Below, in pieces: positions 10,091 to 18,816 of a DNA stretch of 64,000 nucleotides. The stretch covers positions 67,837-131,836 of the forward strand of contig CAJUSF010000031.1 in assembly GCA_910588945.1 (NCBI GenBank), in the 5' to 3' direction. Every line of letters begins with the position of its first letter. Position 1 is the first letter of the stretch. Made by a program: the position numbers and the translations under genes. The stretch is from an uncultured Eggerthellaceae bacterium (lineage in GTDB: Bacteria; Actinomycetota; Coriobacteriia; Coriobacteriales; Eggerthellaceae). A model generated the notes under the pieces. The model searched no databases, had not been told where the DNA came from, and saw only the letters and a program-made list of their open reading frames with translations.

Positions 10091-11449
10091 ATGGTGTTCC
10101 ATCATTTCGACTCGGCGAACACCGACGGGTCGATATCTTCGGACGATGTATTCGCATTTCTTGATCGTTTTCCGGGTGGTCTTTTCAGATACAAGAACGA
10201 TTCGGAGCATAAACTCGATTTCATAAGCGGCGGCCTTATCGAACTTTTCGGATGCAGCAGCGCCGAGCAGTTCAGAGAGCTTACTGGCTTGACATTTGAA
10301 GGTCTCGTTCATCCTGATGATGTCGAACGGGTCTCTGCAAGCATTGCCGAGCAGATAGGGAAGGGCGACTCGGATCGCGTTCAGTACAGGATAGTCCGCG
10401 CGGATGGAAGCATAAGATGGGTCGATGATCGTGGGCGCTTGGTGGTCGATGCGGATGGCGTCGAGTGGTTCTATGTGATTCTTTTGGATATCACTGATCG
10501 CGTGGAAGAGCATATCCAGCTTGAGCACGCTAATCAACGTTTGGAGATACTGACTGCGCTTAGCAATGACGTTCTTTTCGATATCGAATGTGGATCTGGA
10601 AAAACCAATGTGTATGGAGACTTCAGAGGCCGATTCGGACGTGCGCCGAGGCAGTCGGATTTCGTTGTGCACAGGAGATGTCAGCAGCAGTGTAGCCTTG
10701 AAATAACCGAGCACGACCTTTCGCATTTTCTGGAGCAGATCAATGAGAAATCGCTCGTGGATTTCGAGACCTCGTCGGGCGAAGAAGATGAGGGACCTGT
10801 TTGGTATAGGTATCAATCGGTTGTTCTCTATGACGATGAGGGAGCTCCCGTTCGCCATGTTGGGCGTTTGCTAGATACTCAGGAGCAAGCGCTTCGCGAG
10901 AGTGACTTTCGCAAGAAGGCCGAGCGCGATCCGCTTACAGGAATATACAACAGGGCGGCTGCTCTCGATCGGATCGACACTATTCTTAATTCCGAGAAGC
11001 GCCCATGTATGCTCATCACGATCGATGTGGATGATTTCAAGGGCGTGAACGACACATTCGGTCACCTTGAGGGAGATCGGGTTTTGATAGAGCTTTCGGA
11101 GTTTTTGACTAAGGTAATGCGTAAGGAAGATGTGGTCGCAAGGATTGGCGGCGATGAGTTTCTCGTGTTTGCGGCCGGACTCGAGCCCGGCCCTGCTGCT
11201 GACAGGGTTCTGGATCATCTTGCGCGTGGGCCTTTCGCCACACAGCGCGCCACCGATCTTGCGGAATGTCCTGATGAGGATGCGAAAACCGATGAAGAAC
11301 ATGCGACTCCGAGCCTTAGCATCGGTGCGGCATGCTGCATGAAGCCGCCTGTGGCGTTCGAGGATCTCTATGCTGCCGCCGATGAGGCTTTGTATGAGGC
11401 CAAGGGAAAGGGCAAGGCCCGCTACCAGATGCACGTGGTAGAGTTCTAG
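10091..11449 (+). CDS. PAS-domain diguanylate cyclase
   Basis: Makes cyclic di-GMP from two GTP. The first 137 residues are a PAS domain that ends in the usual DITDR; a second, weaker PAS-like stretch covers about 150-265. The GGDEF domain runs from about 278 to 450. The active-site GGDEF at 353-357 is intact, and the inhibitory I-site R344-x-x-D347 sits five residues before it, so the enzyme should be active and product-inhibited. No membrane helix or signal peptide is present, so it is a cytosolic sensor. Its PAS domain is closely similar to that of the hybrid kinase at 40941-42602. GAGAGG lies eight bases before the ATG. No EAL or HD-GYP phosphodiesterase is in this window. Confidence 0.93.
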   Translation: MVFHHFDSANTDGSISSDDVFAFLDRFPGGLFRYKNDSEHKLDFISGGLIELFGCSSAEQFRELTGLTFEGLVHPDDVERVSASIAEQIGKGDSDRVQYRIVRADGSIRWVDDRGRLVVDADGVEWFYVILLDITDRVEEHIQLEHANQRLEILTALSNDVLFDIECGSGKTNVYGDFRGRFGRAPRQSDFVVHRRCQQQCSLEITEHDLSHFLEQINEKSLVDFETSSGEEDEGPVWYRYQSVVLYDDEGAPVRHVGRLLDTQEQALRESDFRKKAERDPLTGIYNRAAALDRIDTILNSEKRPCMLITIDVDDFKGVNDTFGHLEGDRVLIELSEFLTKVMRKEDVVARIGGDEFLVFAAGLEPGPAADRVLDHLARGPFATQRATDLAECPDEDAKTDEEHATPSLSIGAACCMKPPVAFEDLYAAADEALYEAKGKGKARYQMHVVEF

Positions 11450-11503
11450 ATCGAAGCAAAATACGAGAGTATCTGTCCGCTCCAATAATCACGTAAACGA
11501 AGT

Positions 11504-11533
11504 GCCCGATGCAAGGATCGCATCGGGCTTTTT
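11504..11533 (+). terminator. Rho-independent terminator of the diguanylate cyclase
   Basis: A 9-bp perfect stem (GCCCGATGC at 11504-11512 with GCATCGGGC at 11520-11528), a 7-base loop and five Ts. Confidence 0.9.
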
Positions 11534-11673
11534 CGACTTCAAATGTACTTTTTGACGTCACGCTGCGCAAAGCAGGTGCGATGATCTAAGGTGATCCCAA
11601 TTAAGGCGATTCACTAAACAAAATGACATTGCCGCATCTGTTGCTCGAATAAAAGTGATATGCTTTGTTGCGA

Positions 11674-11760
11674 AACGGGGAGCTGGAGTGAGTCCGGCTG
11701 AGAGGAAGACCAGTCTTCGACCCAAGAACCTGATCTGGGTAATTCCAGCGTAGGGACCAT
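11674..11760 (+). promoter_or_regulatory. TPP riboswitch (THI element)
   Basis: Matches the thiamine-pyrophosphate aptamer block by block: ACGGGGAGC at the 5' side, CTGAGAGG near 11699, GACCCAAGAACCTGATCTGG around 11720-11738 and the closing CCAGCGTAGGGA ending at 11756. The P1 helix looks weak by eye. The element directly precedes a hairpin terminator and a thiamine-type uptake operon, which is where such switches are found. High TPP would favour termination. Confidence 0.95.
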
Positions 11761-11773
11761 ACTTCTTGAATCT

Positions 11774-11806
11774 AGGTCCCGTCAGTTACAGGCGCGGACC
11801 TTTTTT
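11774..11806 (+). terminator. Riboswitch-controlled terminator
   Basis: AGGTCC at 11774-11779 can pair with GGACCT at 11796-11801, followed by a run of Ts to 11806. The GGGACC that closes the aptamer (11753-11758) can instead pair with GGTCCC at 11775-11780, which would break the terminator stem. The two pairings exclude each other, giving a plausible terminator/antiterminator switch just before the first gene. Confidence 0.75.
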
Positions 11807-11825
11807 CGTGCCGGAAAGGAAGAAG

Positions 11826-12152
11826 ATGGAATGTGCAGTTGCTATTCAGATCCTGCCGATTGATGCGGTCGACGACGATGAGGTTTGTCGCGTGGTGGAT
11901 GAGGTCATTGACTTCATCAAGACACAGAGCGTCACGCTGTTCGTCGGACCCTTTGAATCTACTTTCGAGGGCGACTATGAAACGTGCATGGATGTTTTGA
12001 GGCAATGTCAGCTAGTTGCTCATCGAGCTGGGTCGAACAAGATTATGGCTTATGCAAAGATCGATTATCGTCCGCAAGGCGATCTTTTGAGTACCGATAA
12101 AAAAGTCGGAAAATACCAAGAGCTTAATGCCTCATCAGGCATTAAGTGCTAA
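11826..12152 (+). CDS. Thiamine-binding protein, MTH1187/YkoF-like family
   Basis: A 108-residue cytoplasmic protein of the thiamine-binding family (once DUF77): ferredoxin-like fold with MECAVAIQILPID at the start and VGPFESTFEGDYE and AGSNKIMAYAKIDYRP in the body. It is thought to bind thiamine or a precursor in the cytoplasm. The frame is open from 11766, but that region is the riboswitch terminator. ATG at 11826 follows GGAAAGGAAGAAG and matches the family N-terminus. It is the first gene after the TPP riboswitch and the leader of a four-gene uptake operon. Confidence 0.88.
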   Translation: MECAVAIQILPIDAVDDDEVCRVVDEVIDFIKTQSVTLFVGPFESTFEGDYETCMDVLRQCQLVAHRAGSNKIMAYAKIDYRPQGDLLSTDKKVGKYQELNASSGIKC

Positions 12153-12183
12153 CGTGATCGCATTGATACGCCGGTAGATCCTT

Positions 12184-12960
12184 ATGGAGAAGAGAAGAGC
12201 CATCCGTGTTGTGGCGCCCATCTTGGCAGTGGCACTGTTCTTGGTGATATGGCAGGCTGCGTGTACGTTCGAATGGGTGCCTGCATTCATGCTCCCAAGC
12301 CCGCTAGGCGTAATTTCGACACTAATTGAGGATGCCGAGCTCATATCTGCGCACGCGCTTGCGACCATAGCCGAGGCGCTTATCGGGCTTGCGTGCGGAC
12401 TTGTGCTCGGATTCATCATCGCTGTTTTGATGGAGCGCTTCTACATCGTGGATGCCGCACTTTCGCCGATCATAACGATCTCGCAGACCATTCCGATCGT
12501 TGCTATCGCGCCGTTGTTGGTGCTGTGGTTTGGCTATGACATGCTGCCAAAGGTCCTGCTTGTTACGCTGACGACCTTCTTTCCTATAACGGTATCGCTT
12601 GCAAGCGGATTCAAGTCGGTCGATGAGGACGAGGTTGACCTTCTGCGCACGATGGGCGCGACACGGATGCAGATCTTTCGATATGTGAAGCTGCCAGCAT
12701 CAGCGGGAAGTTTCTTCTCGGGCCTGCGGATAAGTGCCACGTATGCTGTTGTGGCTGCGGTCGTGGCCGAGTGGCTCGGAGGCTTCAATGGGCTTGGCGT
12801 ATTCATGACCAGAGTGCGCAAATCGTATGATTACGAGGCGATGTTCGCCGCGATCGTGGTCATTTCGCTTGTATCACTTTTGTTCATGGGAGTAACAAAG
12901 CTGCTCGAGCGAGCATGTATGCCGTGGATGAGAGGCCGAAGGTCAAAAGATGGCGACTAA
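12184..12960 (+). CDS. thiX: ABC transporter permease, thiamine/pyrimidine-precursor type
   Basis: A 258-residue permease with about six membrane helices. The EAA loop for contact with the ATPase lies around residues 150-185 (LLRTMGATRMQIFRYVKLPAS). It resembles the SsuC/TauC/ThiX group. Family likeness alone would allow a sulfonate or nitrate substrate; the TPP riboswitch and the neighbouring thiamine-binding protein make thiamine or a hydroxymethylpyrimidine precursor the best guess. It begins 32 bp after the preceding gene with only a weak ribosome-binding site. A 148-bp gap follows before the lipoprotein gene, unusual inside an operon. Confidence 0.85.
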   Translation: MEKRRAIRVVAPILAVALFLVIWQAACTFEWVPAFMLPSPLGVISTLIEDAELISAHALATIAEALIGLACGLVLGFIIAVLMERFYIVDAALSPIITISQTIPIVAIAPLLVLWFGYDMLPKVLLVTLTTFFPITVSLASGFKSVDEDEVDLLRTMGATRMQIFRYVKLPASAGSFFSGLRISATYAVVAAVVAEWLGGFNGLGVFMTRVRKSYDYEAMFAAIVVISLVSLLFMGVTKLLERACMPWMRGRRSKDGD

Positions 12961-13108
12961 GGCGCATTAGAGCATCAGGGGCATATCGTCCAACGCGACA
13001 GCGATGTCGTTAGGCTTTGATATTTGAGAGAAAGAAGATCGAGCGCCTGTCCGATGAGATCGAGGCTCGCTCGACATAGATATATTCGACCAATAAGGAG
13101 AGATCCAT

Positions 13109-14170
13109 ATGAAAGATAAAATCGTGAAAAGAAATCCTTCGAAGGCATCTTTAGTCATCGCGCTGATAGCGTTGCTCGTATCGCTTGCGATGCTATCTTT
13201 GACAGGATGCGCAGGTAAGCAGGATGCGCAGAGCGACAAAGCCACAAATGGTGGCGGCGATGCTCTCACAAAGATATCATTCGTGCTCGATTACGCTCCG
13301 AATACGAACCATACTGGCATCTATGTGGCGCGGGATCTGGGCTATTATGAGCAGGCCGGGCTTGATGTGGAGATCGTTCAGCCTCCCGAGGATGGTGCAG
13401 ATGCCCTTGTCGCGAGCGGCAATGCCGAGCTTGGAATGAGCTATCAGGATGTTATGGCGAACTATCTTGGTTCTTCCGATCCGTTGCCCGTTACCGCTGT
13501 TGCGGCGGTGATACAGCATAACACCAGTGGCATCATCTCGAGGGCCGAAGATGGTATCGAGCGTCCATCGGATATGCAGAATAAGCGCTATGCCACGTGG
13601 GACCAAGCGGTCGAGCAGGCTATCGTGAAGAGCGTCATCGAGACGGACGGAGGGGATTTTTCTACCGTGGAGCTTATTCCGGTCGGGATGAGCGATGAGG
13701 TTAGCGGCCTTCGTGCTGACATGTTCGACACGGTTTGGTGCTACGAGGCTTGGGCCGGTCAAAACGCCGCGGTCCAAGGACTTGATACGAACTATTTCAG
13801 CTTTCGCGATATAGATGAGCGATTCGATTATTACACCCCTGTGATCATAGCCAACGATGAATTTCTAGCCACCGATCCGGATGCGGTCAAAGCGTTTCTC
13901 GAGGCGACGGAGCGCGGATATCAGTATGCAGCTTCCAACCCTTCAGAGGCTGCGGATATTCTCATCAATGCTGTGCCGGAACTCGATGAGAAGCTTATTC
14001 ATGCATCGCAGGAATACCTTGCCGATAAGTACATCGCCGATGCGCCGAAGTGGGGATATATCGACCCGGCACGCTGGAATGCATTCTATGCATGGATGAA
14101 CGATCAGGGTCTCACCGAGAAGGCGATCCCGCTCGATAGCGCATTTTCCAACGATTACCTGCCTGAATAG
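13109..14170 (+). CDS. thiY: ABC transporter substrate-binding lipoprotein (NMT1/ThiY-like)
   Basis: Extracytoplasmic solute receptor of 353 residues, made as a lipoprotein: positive N-terminus, hydrophobic run and lipobox SLTGC with the lipidated Cys at about residue 35. The mature part has the NMT1/THI5-like fold used by ThiY for formylaminopyrimidine or HMP precursors: ISFVLDYAPNTNHTGIYVAR, then GLDVEIVQPPEDGADALVASG and GMSYQDVMANY. It closely resembles the pyrimidine-precursor receptors in its N-terminal block. AAGGAGAGA lies before the ATG. It works with the permease upstream and the ATPase 11 bp downstream. Confidence 0.9.
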   Translation: MKDKIVKRNPSKASLVIALIALLVSLAMLSLTGCAGKQDAQSDKATNGGGDALTKISFVLDYAPNTNHTGIYVARDLGYYEQAGLDVEIVQPPEDGADALVASGNAELGMSYQDVMANYLGSSDPLPVTAVAAVIQHNTSGIISRAEDGIERPSDMQNKRYATWDQAVEQAIVKSVIETDGGDFSTVELIPVGMSDEVSGLRADMFDTVWCYEAWAGQNAAVQGLDTNYFSFRDIDERFDYYTPVIIANDEFLATDPDAVKAFLEATERGYQYAASNPSEAADILINAVPELDEKLIHASQEYLADKYIADAPKWGYIDPARWNAFYAWMNDQGLTEKAIPLDSAFSNDYLPE

Positions 14171-14181
14171 GAGGAGCGGTA

Positions 14182-14997
14182 ATGGTGAATGAAGCAGGTT
14201 CGATTCTCGAAGCGCTCGATCTTCGCGTGAGTCGAGCCGGTCGCACGGTGATCGACGATGTGTCGATAGAGCTGCACGAGCGCGAGATGATATGCCTCGT
14301 CGGGCGCTCGGGTGTGGGAAAAACGACGCTGTTTCATACACTTGCGGGCCTTATAGAGCCAGTGTCGGGCAAGGTCATCCTCAAAGGAAAGGACATAACG
14401 GGCAAACCGGGCCATATAAGCTATATGTTGCAAAAGGATCTGCTGCTGAAGCAGCGCAGCGTTATTGACAATGTTGCGCTGCCTCTTGTTGTGCGCGGCA
14501 TGAGCAAGAAGGCCGCAAGAGCCGAAGCGCGATCATATTTCGCTGAATTCGGACTCGAAGGAACGCAGGATCTCTATCCTTATGAACTTTCTGGCGGAAT
14601 GCGTCAGCGAGCGGCGATGCTTCGAACGTATCTCAATAATTCTGATGTCGTGTTGATGGATGAGCCTTTCAGTGCGCTGGATGCGCTTTTGCGCGTGGAT
14701 ATGCGTGCTTGGTATCTGCATATGATGGACAAGCTGGGCTTTGCTAGCATTCTCATCACGCATGATGTGGATGAGGCCATCGCGCTTGCAGATAGAGTGC
14801 TCGTGCTCGGCTGCGAGCGCGGCGCTACCACCAATGATCATGCCGATCTTGGTGATTCAAGTGACCGGAGCGTTGATGCGCATGCGGGAACCATCGTGGC
14901 ATCGATCGATGTTACCTGTCCTAGATCCGAGCGCGACGATTTCATCTTAAGCTCCGAGGCGCTCACTATCAAAAGGGAGATATTGTCATATTTGTAA
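14182..14997 (+). CDS. thiZ: ABC transporter ATP-binding protein, thiamine-precursor type
   Basis: Cytoplasmic ATPase of 271 residues that drives the permease. Walker A is VGRSGVGKTTL (about residue 40), the Q-loop is MLQKDLLL, the signature is LSGGMRQRAAM, Walker B is DVVLMDEPFSALDA and the switch His is in LITHDVDEA. It belongs to the SsuB/TauB/ThiZ group. The last 45 residues are an extension without recognisable motifs. The start is fixed by TAGGAGGAGCGGTAATG, 11 bp after the lipoprotein stop. It ends the operon. Confidence 0.9.
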   Translation: MVNEAGSILEALDLRVSRAGRTVIDDVSIELHEREMICLVGRSGVGKTTLFHTLAGLIEPVSGKVILKGKDITGKPGHISYMLQKDLLLKQRSVIDNVALPLVVRGMSKKAARAEARSYFAEFGLEGTQDLYPYELSGGMRQRAAMLRTYLNNSDVVLMDEPFSALDALLRVDMRAWYLHMMDKLGFASILITHDVDEAIALADRVLVLGCERGATTNDHADLGDSSDRSVDAHAGTIVASIDVTCPRSERDDFILSSEALTIKREILSYL

Positions 14998-15104
14998 GTC
15001 GGTGCCTGAGCTTTTCATCTAGAATCTTAGGATCGTATCTTTGTAAGCCACAAGCGATTCGGCAATGGCGGATCGTGGTGTGATCGAAAGAGGAGATATA
15101 TCCT

Positions 15105-16967
15105 GTGGAAGCTTTGGAATTGGTGCTGTTTCTTTTGTCTATAGTCGCTGCATCCAGCATCTTGGATAGATTTTTGCCCGGCCTGTCGCTTCCCATTGTG
15201 CAGATCGCGCTTGGAGCTATTATCGCAGCATTCTTCGCGCTTCCAGCATCCGAGGGTATCGATACAGAGCTGCTTTTGATCCTGTTCATAGCGCCGTTGC
15301 ACTTCAACGAGTCGAGACATGCTGACTCTGGGGCTCTTTGGGCCAATCGCTGGGCGATAGCATCTTTGGCTGTAGGGCTCGTTGTGGCGATCGTCATATG
15401 CGTGGGCGCCACTTTGCATGCGCTGCTTCCTATGGTTCCCCTTGCGGCCGCATTTGCGCTAGGAGCCGCGATGGGCTCGACCGATGCGGTGGCGGTCACA
15501 TCGCTATCAAAGGATTATCGGTTCTCAAGGCACCACAAAACACTGCTCGAAGGAGAGGCGTTTTTCAATGACGTGACCGGAACGGTGATCTTTAAGTGTG
15601 CGATCGGAGTTGCCGCCACAGGAGCGCTGTCGCTTACTCATGCGGGTGAAGAGTTCGCTATGGATCTTTTCGGCGGGATGATCGGCGGTGCGATCATGGG
15701 AGCGATCGCATGGGCGCTGCTCGAAGGCATCAAGCGCATCGGCGCTGATTCTCCGACGCTTCATGTGACCCTTGAGTTACTGTTGCCGTTTGTCATCTAT
15801 CTAATCTCGAAGCAGATTCACATAGGAGCGGTCATCGCGGTGGTGTCGGCTGGGCTTGTGATGTCGATCTTCCCGCATCGGCACACAGCGGCCTCCGCGC
15901 GTCAGAAGCTTCAGTCGCGAGGGGTGTGGGTTACGCTCGAGTTTATTCTGAACGGGATCATCTTTGTAGTGTTAGGGATGCAGTTGCCGAGACTTCTTCA
16001 TCCGGTGGCCGAAAGTGGCCTTGCTGACCCGCTCGGATTGATCCTTGTTATCTTCATCGTTACGCTGGTGCTTGAAGGCGTACGCTTCGTTTGGATTCTT
16101 GTGATGGATATGATCCACAGCAAGAGCGAGGGACATGCTGTGTCTGATTGTTTTAAGGCGAAGAGCCTTAAAGGAACGCTTGCGATGGCGTTCGCAGGGC
16201 CAAAAGGCGGCATCACGCTGTCGCTGATGCTGACGATTCCGTTTACTCTTGCAGGCGGCGAGGTCTTCCAGTATCGGGAGACTCTCATCTCGATTGCATC
16301 GGGCGTTATCTTGCTCACGCTATTGCTCGCAAATTTCGGGGTGTCGCTCCTTACGGTTCACAAGCATGCTGCCAAGAAGCGCACCGACCAGGTGGATGCT
16401 GAGATCCGGATGATCGAGCGTACTATTGCCTCGATCGAGGCGGATGCACATTTCACTGGCAATGTGCAGTTCGAGCCTGTAGATGATGACCGATACGCAG
16501 ATGCTATCGAGGGAATTGATGAGCCTGCGACGATTATTGTGATGAAGCGATATGCTGATCAGTTGGACGATCTTATAGGTGCAGCGAGCAAGGATACGGC
16601 CAAGCGCGTGCGCGGGATCATCGGGCACATCAATGAGTTATATGACAGGGTCGATGATATTGCTGTTGAGGTGAAGAGCTTTGATGAGGAAGACGAGGAT
16701 GATGCTGACGATGCTGGGCATTGTGCATCGAATGGATCGGGAGGATCGAGCGATCCGGCGATAAATACGAGCAGCTCCGACCCGTCGCGCCTGACAGCGC
16801 ATTTCAGGAAGATCCGTGCGATCTATGAGGGCGTAGAGGATGTTCAGTCCCAGGCGCTCGCTCGCCAGCTCGAGATAATAAAGCAAATGCGCGCTTCAGG
16901 AGAACTTGATGCTGAGCAGGCTAAGGAGTTGAGGGATGAGGTGTATATTGAGCAACTTACCTTATAA
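15105..16967 (+). CDS. Na+/H+ antiporter, CPA1 family
   Basis: Membrane antiporter of 620 residues that exports Na+ (or K+) in exchange for protons. About twelve membrane helices fill residues 1-420. The ion-binding region carries GSTDAVAVTSLS (about residue 127) followed by EGEAFFNDVTGTVIF, and GPKGGITLSL appears later. The last 200 residues are a cytoplasmic, acidic and partly helical tail with a low-complexity patch (EEDEDDADDA). Translation starts at GTG 15105, preceded by AAGAGGAGATATAT. It stands alone, about 100 bp after the thiamine operon, and its stop codon lies in an AT-rich hairpin. Confidence 0.92.
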   Translation: MEALELVLFLLSIVAASSILDRFLPGLSLPIVQIALGAIIAAFFALPASEGIDTELLLILFIAPLHFNESRHADSGALWANRWAIASLAVGLVVAIVICVGATLHALLPMVPLAAAFALGAAMGSTDAVAVTSLSKDYRFSRHHKTLLEGEAFFNDVTGTVIFKCAIGVAATGALSLTHAGEEFAMDLFGGMIGGAIMGAIAWALLEGIKRIGADSPTLHVTLELLLPFVIYLISKQIHIGAVIAVVSAGLVMSIFPHRHTAASARQKLQSRGVWVTLEFILNGIIFVVLGMQLPRLLHPVAESGLADPLGLILVIFIVTLVLEGVRFVWILVMDMIHSKSEGHAVSDCFKAKSLKGTLAMAFAGPKGGITLSLMLTIPFTLAGGEVFQYRETLISIASGVILLTLLLANFGVSLLTVHKHAAKKRTDQVDAEIRMIERTIASIEADAHFTGNVQFEPVDDDRYADAIEGIDEPATIIVMKRYADQLDDLIGAASKDTAKRVRGIIGHINELYDRVDDIAVEVKSFDEEDEDDADDAGHCASNGSGGSSDPAINTSSSDPSRLTAHFRKIRAIYEGVEDVQSQALARQLEIIKQMRASGELDAEQAKELRDEVYIEQLTL

Positions 16968-16992
16968 ATTTTTATGGAATAAAAATTTATAA
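16962..16992. terminator. AT-rich hairpin over the antiporter stop codon
   Basis: A perfect 14-bp inverted repeat (16962-16975 and 16979-16992) has a 3-base loop and contains the antiporter's TAA stop. The stem is almost entirely A and T, so it is weak for its length. It may end transcription or protect the 3' end. Confidence 0.55.
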
Positions 16993-17406
16993 CGCTAAAA
17001 ACCTCCGAATGCGCGCTTATATGGCGCTTTGATGCTTACCCTCGTTGGACAAAGCCAACTCGGCCGCATCACACACCATCTAAGCACACCTCGAAGGTTT
17101 TTAGCTCCCCTACGAACGACCTGCAACTTCTTAATATTTTATTGTGTTCAACCAGTTGCACTATCCCGACGAACGACCTGCAAAGTTTTGAGATTATATT
17201 GTGGTTAACCAGCTGCTTTGTCCCGACGAACGAGCTGAAATGTTTTGATATTTTATTGTGTTCAACCAGTTGCACTATCCCGACGAACGAGCTGAAGCCT
17301 TTAGAGATTATATTGTGGTTAACCAGCTGCTTTGTCCCGACGAACGACCTAAGACTTCTTGATGTTTTATTGTGTTTGACTAGTTATCTTGTCCCTCGCG
17401 AACGGT
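16968..17406. other. Intergenic region, antiporter to glmM
   Basis: Apart from the stop-codon hairpin and the 57-bp repeats, this stretch holds an inverted pair (AAAAACCTCCGA at 16997-17008 and TCGAAGGTTTTT at 17091-17102, 11 of 12 matching) that encloses about 80 bp just before the first repeat copy. The genes on both sides converge here. I see no supported gene. Confidence 0.6.
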
Positions 17407-17409
17407 CTA
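17113..17409. repeat. 57-bp tandem repeat array, five full copies plus a partial
   Basis: Copies begin at CGAACGA at 17113, 17170, 17227, 17284 and 17341: exactly 57 bp apart. A sixth, partial copy at 17399 runs into the 3' end of glmM. Each copy has a conserved CCCGACGAACGA(C/G)CT block, a variable stretch of about 16 bases and an ATTGTG-based tail. The tails alternate: copies 1 and 3 share ATTGTGTTCAACCAGTTGCA, copies 2 and 4 share ATTGTGGTTAACCAGCTGCT, so the true period is 114 bp. The B tail contains the palindrome GGTTAACC. Because 57 is 19 codons, frames stay open on both strands; I do not believe any of them codes. Copy 5 is degenerate. Confidence 0.9.
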
Positions 17410-18816
17410 GATCTTCTCCACGATTGCGGCGATGGCTTTTGCATGGCGCTCGGCATCTGCCTGCGTGGCGGCTTCCACCATCACGCGAACGACAGGTTCG
17501 GTACCGCTCGGACGAAGCAGTACGCGTCCGTTTTCGCCGAGCTCTTCCTCGGCAGTGCGAACAGCAGCAAGCACATCGGTGCTCTCGCTGACGGCTTGCT
17601 TGTCAGAAACGCGCACGTTGATGAGCACCTGCGGATACTTCTTCATGACGTCGATGGCCTCATCGACGTTCTTGCCGCTGCGTTTTACCGCCGCAATAAA
17701 CTGCACGGCGGTCATGAGCCCGTCGCCTGTCGAGTTATGCTCGAGAAGGATCATGTGGCCTGATTGTTCTCCGCCGATGGAGTAATCGTTTGCACGCATC
17801 TCTTCGAGCACATAGCGGTCGCCAACCTTCGTTTGCACGACTTCGATTCCTGCATCACGCATAGCGTGCGTAAAGCCGAGGTTGCACATAACCGTGCTGA
17901 CTACGGTATTGTTCTTCAGCACGCCGCGGCTTTTCATGTCGATGGCGCACACAGCCTCGACGATGTCTCCGTCGATCTCGCGCCCGGTGGGGGAGACCAT
18001 CATCACGCGATCCGCATCGCCATCGTGTGCGATCCCCAGATCAGCGCCTGTTTCCTTCATGAGATCCATCAGAGGCTCAAGGTGTGTCGAGCCACATTTG
18101 ACATTGATATCGAAACCGTCGAAATCGTCATTTATCACATCGACAATGGCGCCGAGCTTGCGAAGCGCTGCAGGGCTTGTGAGCGATGAGGCTCCGTGAC
18201 CGGTATCGAGCGCGATATGCATGCCTTTGAAGTCCATATTCTGTGACAGGATCGAATCTACAGCATGATCGATATAGATATCGAGAGCGTCTTTGAGCTG
18301 CACGGCGAAACCGAGATCACTTCCGCAAGGCATGCATGCGAACTCATCACTTGGATCATGTGCGCCATCTACCGAAGCGTCTGAGGCGCTCTGATCAGAA
18401 GCAGATGTGCGTGTGCGCCCTTCAAGACCGCCATCGTTGATGAAAGCCTCTATGCGATCTTCAAGTGCATCTGGGAGCTTATAGCCGAAAGAATCGAACA
18501 GCTTGATGCCGTTGTACTCAGGAGGATTATGAGATGCGGAGATGACAGCGCCGCCTGCAGCGGATAGCTTGCGAACAAGAAGTGCGATTCCCGGAGTAGG
18601 AATGACGCCTGCCAAAAGCGCGGTGCCTCCGGCACTAGTGATTCCCGCCACCATCGCCGACTCGAGCATATCGCCGGAAAGACGCGTGTCCTTACCCACT
18701 ATGATCGTTTTTCCTAGGAAGACGACGGCCGCCTGCCCCAGTCTGTATGCTATCTCATTGGTGAGTTCTACATTGGCGATGCCTCGCACGCCGTCAGTTC
18801 CGAAAAGTCGAGCCAT
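17407..18816 (-). CDS. glmM: Phosphoglucosamine mutase
   Basis: Converts glucosamine-6-phosphate to glucosamine-1-phosphate, on the way to UDP-GlcNAc for peptidoglycan. It is a 469-residue alpha-D-phosphohexomutase: FGTDGVRGIAN at the start, the phosphoserine loop VISASHNPPEYNGIK near residue 100, the Mg loop DGDADR near 260, the sugar-specificity loop GGEQSGH near 345 and the phosphate-binding RPSGTEPVVRVMVE near 430. It is about 20 residues longer than usual, through an insertion at about 150-170 (SASDQSASDASVDGAHD). AAGGAGCAAGA precedes the ATG. The last bases overlap the sixth repeat copy. Confidence 0.96.
   Translation of the reverse strand: MARLFGTDGVRGIANVELTNEIAYRLGQAAVVFLGKTIIVGKDTRLSGDMLESAMVAGITSAGGTALLAGVIPTPGIALLVRKLSAAGGAVISASHNPPEYNGIKLFDSFGYKLPDALEDRIEAFINDGGLEGRTRTSASDQSASDASVDGAHDPSDEFACMPCGSDLGFAVQLKDALDIYIDHAVDSILSQNMDFKGMHIALDTGHGASSLTSPAALRKLGAIVDVINDDFDGFDINVKCGSTHLEPLMDLMKETGADLGIAHDGDADRVMMVSPTGREIDGDIVEAVCAIDMKSRGVLKNNTVVSTVMCNLGFTHAMRDAGIEVVQTKVGDRYVLEEMRANDYSIGGEQSGHMILLEHNSTGDGLMTAVQFIAAVKRSGKNVDEAIDVMKKYPQVLINVRVSDKQAVSESTDVLAAVRTAEEELGENGRVLLRPSGTEPVVRVMVEAATQADAERHAKAIAAIVEKI

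Noticed and set aside
17069..17275. Minus-strand 68-codon frame with a 19-residue repeat (VQLVEHNKI and similar)
   Set aside because: Same cause. It lacks a ribosome-binding site and a recognisable signal; I keep it only as part of the repeat.
17113..17409. CRISPR array
   Set aside because: Tails alternate and the conserved and variable parts do not form identical repeats with unique spacers; there are no cas genes.
17142..17591. Plus-strand open frame of 149 codons across the 57-bp repeats and the glmM end
   Set aside because: The period is 19 codons, so any frame without a stop in one unit stays open. Half of it is antisense to glmM and there is no ribosome-binding site.
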